The notes below the pieces were generated by a model. It made no database searches, was not told where the DNA came from, and worked only from the letters and a program-made list of their open reading frames with translations. The translations under genes and the position numbers were made by a program. 7,131 nt of DNA from Eudoraea sp. (GTDB taxonomy: Bacteria; Bacteroidota; Bacteroidia; Flavobacteriales; Flavobacteriaceae), in contig JAHEBI010000124.1 in NCBI GenBank assembly GCA_024642325.1, positions 1 through 7,131 of the forward strand. Reading direction: 5' to 3'. Below, piece after piece: positions 5,901 to 7,131 of this stretch. Each line of letters starts with the position of its first letter. The first letter of the stretch is position 1.

Positions 5901-6725
5901 TCATCTAAAAGTACCTATGGTAATGACGGCTAAAGACAAGGAACCTATTATAATAGACAGCCATGGCACTGTATTAGAGGTCGATCCTACCTTGCGCTTA
6001 TTTGATTGAACGTATACAATATCATTAGATTTCAAATAGTAATTGGGGGAAGTAAAAAGTTCATCGGTGTTTAAATCAATTCTCTTCGTTGTTTTGACTC
6101 CGTCTTGTTCACGAATCAAAAGAACATTATCGCGTTGAGCATAGATGGTCATGTCACCAGCCAGGCCTAAGGCTTCCAGAAAAGTAACTCGCTCATTTGG
6201 AATTATAAAAACATCAGGATTTTTAACTTCACCCAATACAGAAACCTTAAAATTTAGATAGCGTATATCAACAATAGGCTCAATAAGAAGTTTTCGAATT
6301 ATTAACTCCTTGGTTATATATTGCCGTAAATCTTTCTTGGTAAGTCCGGCTGCCATGATTTCTCCTATAAATGGAAACTGAATATACCCATCTTGGTCAA
6401 TCAAATATCCAGAATCCGGTAAAGGTTTTCCGTCATAAGAACCTCCCCGGGACGATCTTTTATTGGCAACATTGAACATTTCCGCGGCTTCGACATTTAG
6501 GCTACTTACTGTAATGCTCAGAATATCATTTTTTTGAAGAATCGGCTCTAATGTCTCAACAGTTTCTGAGAATTGAGCATCTCCCAAATCGTTGAAATAA
6601 GTAGTTTTTTTAGTATTGCTGCATGAAACAAATTGTACGGCAATCAAAAACACTGCTATGTACTTTATGATGTGGTTTAAAAGTATATATCTAGGAACAT
6701 CTACACGCCTATTTCTGTTTCTCAT
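5901..6725 (-). CDS. wza: Wza/BexD-type polysaccharide export outer-membrane lipoprotein
   Basis: The 274-residue protein has a long lipoprotein signal: a basic N-terminus (MRNRNRR), hydrophobic residues 22-33 and lipobox FVSC, giving lipidated Cys35. The Poly_export domain follows: PILQKNDILSITV (61-73), then the conserved block GYLIDQDGYIQFPFIGEI (106-123) and AGLTKKDL. An SLBB domain begins near 161 (VSVLGEVKNPD) with TFLEALGLAGDMTIYAQRDN (181-200). A C-terminal hydrophobic helix (about 256-271) fits the outer-membrane-spanning helix of Wza-type proteins. It would form the multimeric export channel for capsule or exopolysaccharide, normally working with a Wzc-type kinase. The only Met before the lipobox is residue 1, which fixes the start. 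The gene is convergent with the phosphoesterase, and no wzc follows it within 5900-4720. The only kinase sequence seen is a broken relic on the other strand upstream. It looks intact but displaced. Confidence 0.9.
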   Translation of the reverse strand: MRNRNRRVDVPRYILLNHIIKYIAVFLIAVQFVSCSNTKKTTYFNDLGDAQFSETVETLEPILQKNDILSITVSSLNVEAAEMFNVANKRSSRGGSYDGKPLPDSGYLIDQDGYIQFPFIGEIMAAGLTKKDLRQYITKELIIRKLLIEPIVDIRYLNFKVSVLGEVKNPDVFIIPNERVTFLEALGLAGDMTIYAQRDNVLLIREQDGVKTTKRIDLNTDELFTSPNYYLKSNDIVYVQSNKRKVGSTSNTVPWLSIIIGSLSLAVITIGTFR

Positions 6726-6763
6726 AAAAGTCTTATTTATAAATCAATAGAAAAATAAAAATT

Positions 6764-6792
6764 CAAAGGTATATTTTTAAATTCAAAACAAA
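6764..6792 (-). promoter_or_regulatory. Bacteroidota-type promoter for the wza-like gene
   Basis: Read on the minus strand, TTTG (6792-6789) is followed after 17 bases by TACCTTTG (6771-6764). This matches the Flavobacterium-type consensus TTG-N17-23-TANNTTTG. Transcription would start near 6757, leaving a leader of about 30 bases before the ATG at 6725. The spacing is at the short end of the accepted range, but both elements are exact. Confidence 0.6.
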
Positions 6793-6957
6793 TATAAGTA
6801 TGTCATTATCGACTTCAAGGCTTATTATGAAGATAAATCAACTAGTTGTTTTAGCTTTATATAGATCGCTTTTGAAAATTCTTGATTCTGAAAATATTAA
6901 TGACAATGTAACTATAAATAATGAATCAGTTTTAATATAGCTTCCTTTCTAATACTC
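6793..6957. other. AT-rich spacer between the wza promoter and the kinase relic
   Basis: No recognisable gene is present. The longest frame is a 46-codon ORF on the + strand (ATG 6800, TAG 6938-6940), rich in Asn, Ile and Leu, with no family resemblance and no start signal. The stretch occupies the place where the cytoplasmic linker and receptor part of a Wzc-type kinase would be encoded if the downstream relic were complete. No trace of that sequence could be read in any frame. Confidence 0.4.
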
Positions 6958-7131
6958 AAAACGAATGGGAACAATGGCAAATTGTGAATGTTTGCTTGAG
7001 CATATAGGGGCAAGGGCAAAAAACAATTGGTCTATAATCTTGCCGTGGCCTTGGCGATATTAAACCAAAAGGTATCTCTGGTGGGCGCAGATCTCAGAAT
7101 TCTGGCACTAAACGATCACTTTGATGGTAAA
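6958..7131 (+). pseudogene. wzc: Decayed Wzc-type tyrosine kinase (chain-length regulator) fragment, continues beyond window
   Basis: Reading the frame that contains CTT at 7039 gives GKGKKQLVYNLAVALA (7009-7056), then NQKVSLVGADLR. This aligns without gaps to the P-loop region of bacterial tyrosine kinases, usually GEGKT-x4-NLA-x-SLA followed by KVLLVGADLR (Walker A'). The P-loop is damaged: Glu is replaced by Lys and the essential Thr/Ser after the invariant Lys is Lys. Upstream in the same frame lie TGA codons at 6985-6987 and 6997-6999. The second falls where a family member would read TSAYRGEGK (here A-stop-AYRGKGK), as expected from a TCA to TGA change. Beyond about 6958 the resemblance stops, so the 5' portion of the gene is missing. 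The remainder may continue to the right. The gene normally follows wza on the same strand, but here it faces the opposite way. Confidence 0.65.

Noticed and set aside
6800..6940. 46-codon + strand ORF between the wza promoter and the kinase relic
   Set aside because: Low-complexity Asn/Ile/Leu-rich product, no start signal, no family resemblance, and it begins only 8 bases from the -33 element of the opposite-strand promoter; most likely chance in AT-rich DNA.
1..7131. CRISPR arrays, tRNA or rRNA genes, insertion sequence ends, toxin-antitoxin or phage genes
   Set aside because: No regularly spaced repeats, cloverleaf-like sequences, transposase motifs or paired small genes were found on either strand.

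Overview
The window looks like chromosomal DNA from a marine-type member of the Bacteroidota, most likely Flavobacteriaceae. The reasons are A-rich start regions without Shine-Dalgarno sequences, a TTTG/TANNTTTG promoter architecture, and a gene content of deoxysugar catabolism next to Wza/Wzc-type polysaccharide genes. The genus cannot be fixed from the sequence.

Left part (1-3328, + strand) is a compact catabolic operon. It holds the 3' part of an AGE-family sugar epimerase/isomerase, a classical NAD-type short-chain dehydrogenase (SDR), a COG3618 sugar-lactone hydrolase, and an FMN-dependent L-lactate/alpha-hydroxyacid dehydrogenase. Together these fit a non-phosphorylating L-fucose (or L-rhamnose) route: sugar acid lactone to acid, oxidation of the keto-deoxy acid, cleavage to pyruvate plus L-lactate, and oxidation of the L-lactate. 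Convergent to it (3343-4071, - strand) is an unrecognised secreted protein.

Middle (4072-4719) is a 648-base stretch without a credible gene. It contains three same-orientation copies of a 12-base motif, TGT[G/C][T/C]ATAAAAG, and several small inverted and direct repeats.

Right part (4720-7131) looks like a rearranged exopolysaccharide/capsule locus of lower GC. An ORF at 4720-5142 begins as a MraY/WecA-type polyprenyl-phosphate sugar-1-phosphate transferase, loses that similarity after about 97 residues, and ends with an unrelated tail whose stop overlaps (ATGA) the start of an intact calcineurin-like phosphoesterase. A Wza-type outer-membrane lipoprotein follows on the opposite strand with its own recognisable promoter and no kinase partner behind it. 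At the right edge, on the + strand, lies a decayed remnant of a Wzc-type tyrosine kinase: nonsense codons precede a damaged P-loop, and an ADLR (Walker A') segment is preserved. The simplest reading is an ancestral polysaccharide operon broken by deletion and inversion, leaving one chimeric ORF, an orphan exporter gene and a kinase pseudogene. No clearly new defence or mobile system is visible; the oddities are the chimeric ORF, the repeat-bearing leader and the kinase relic.
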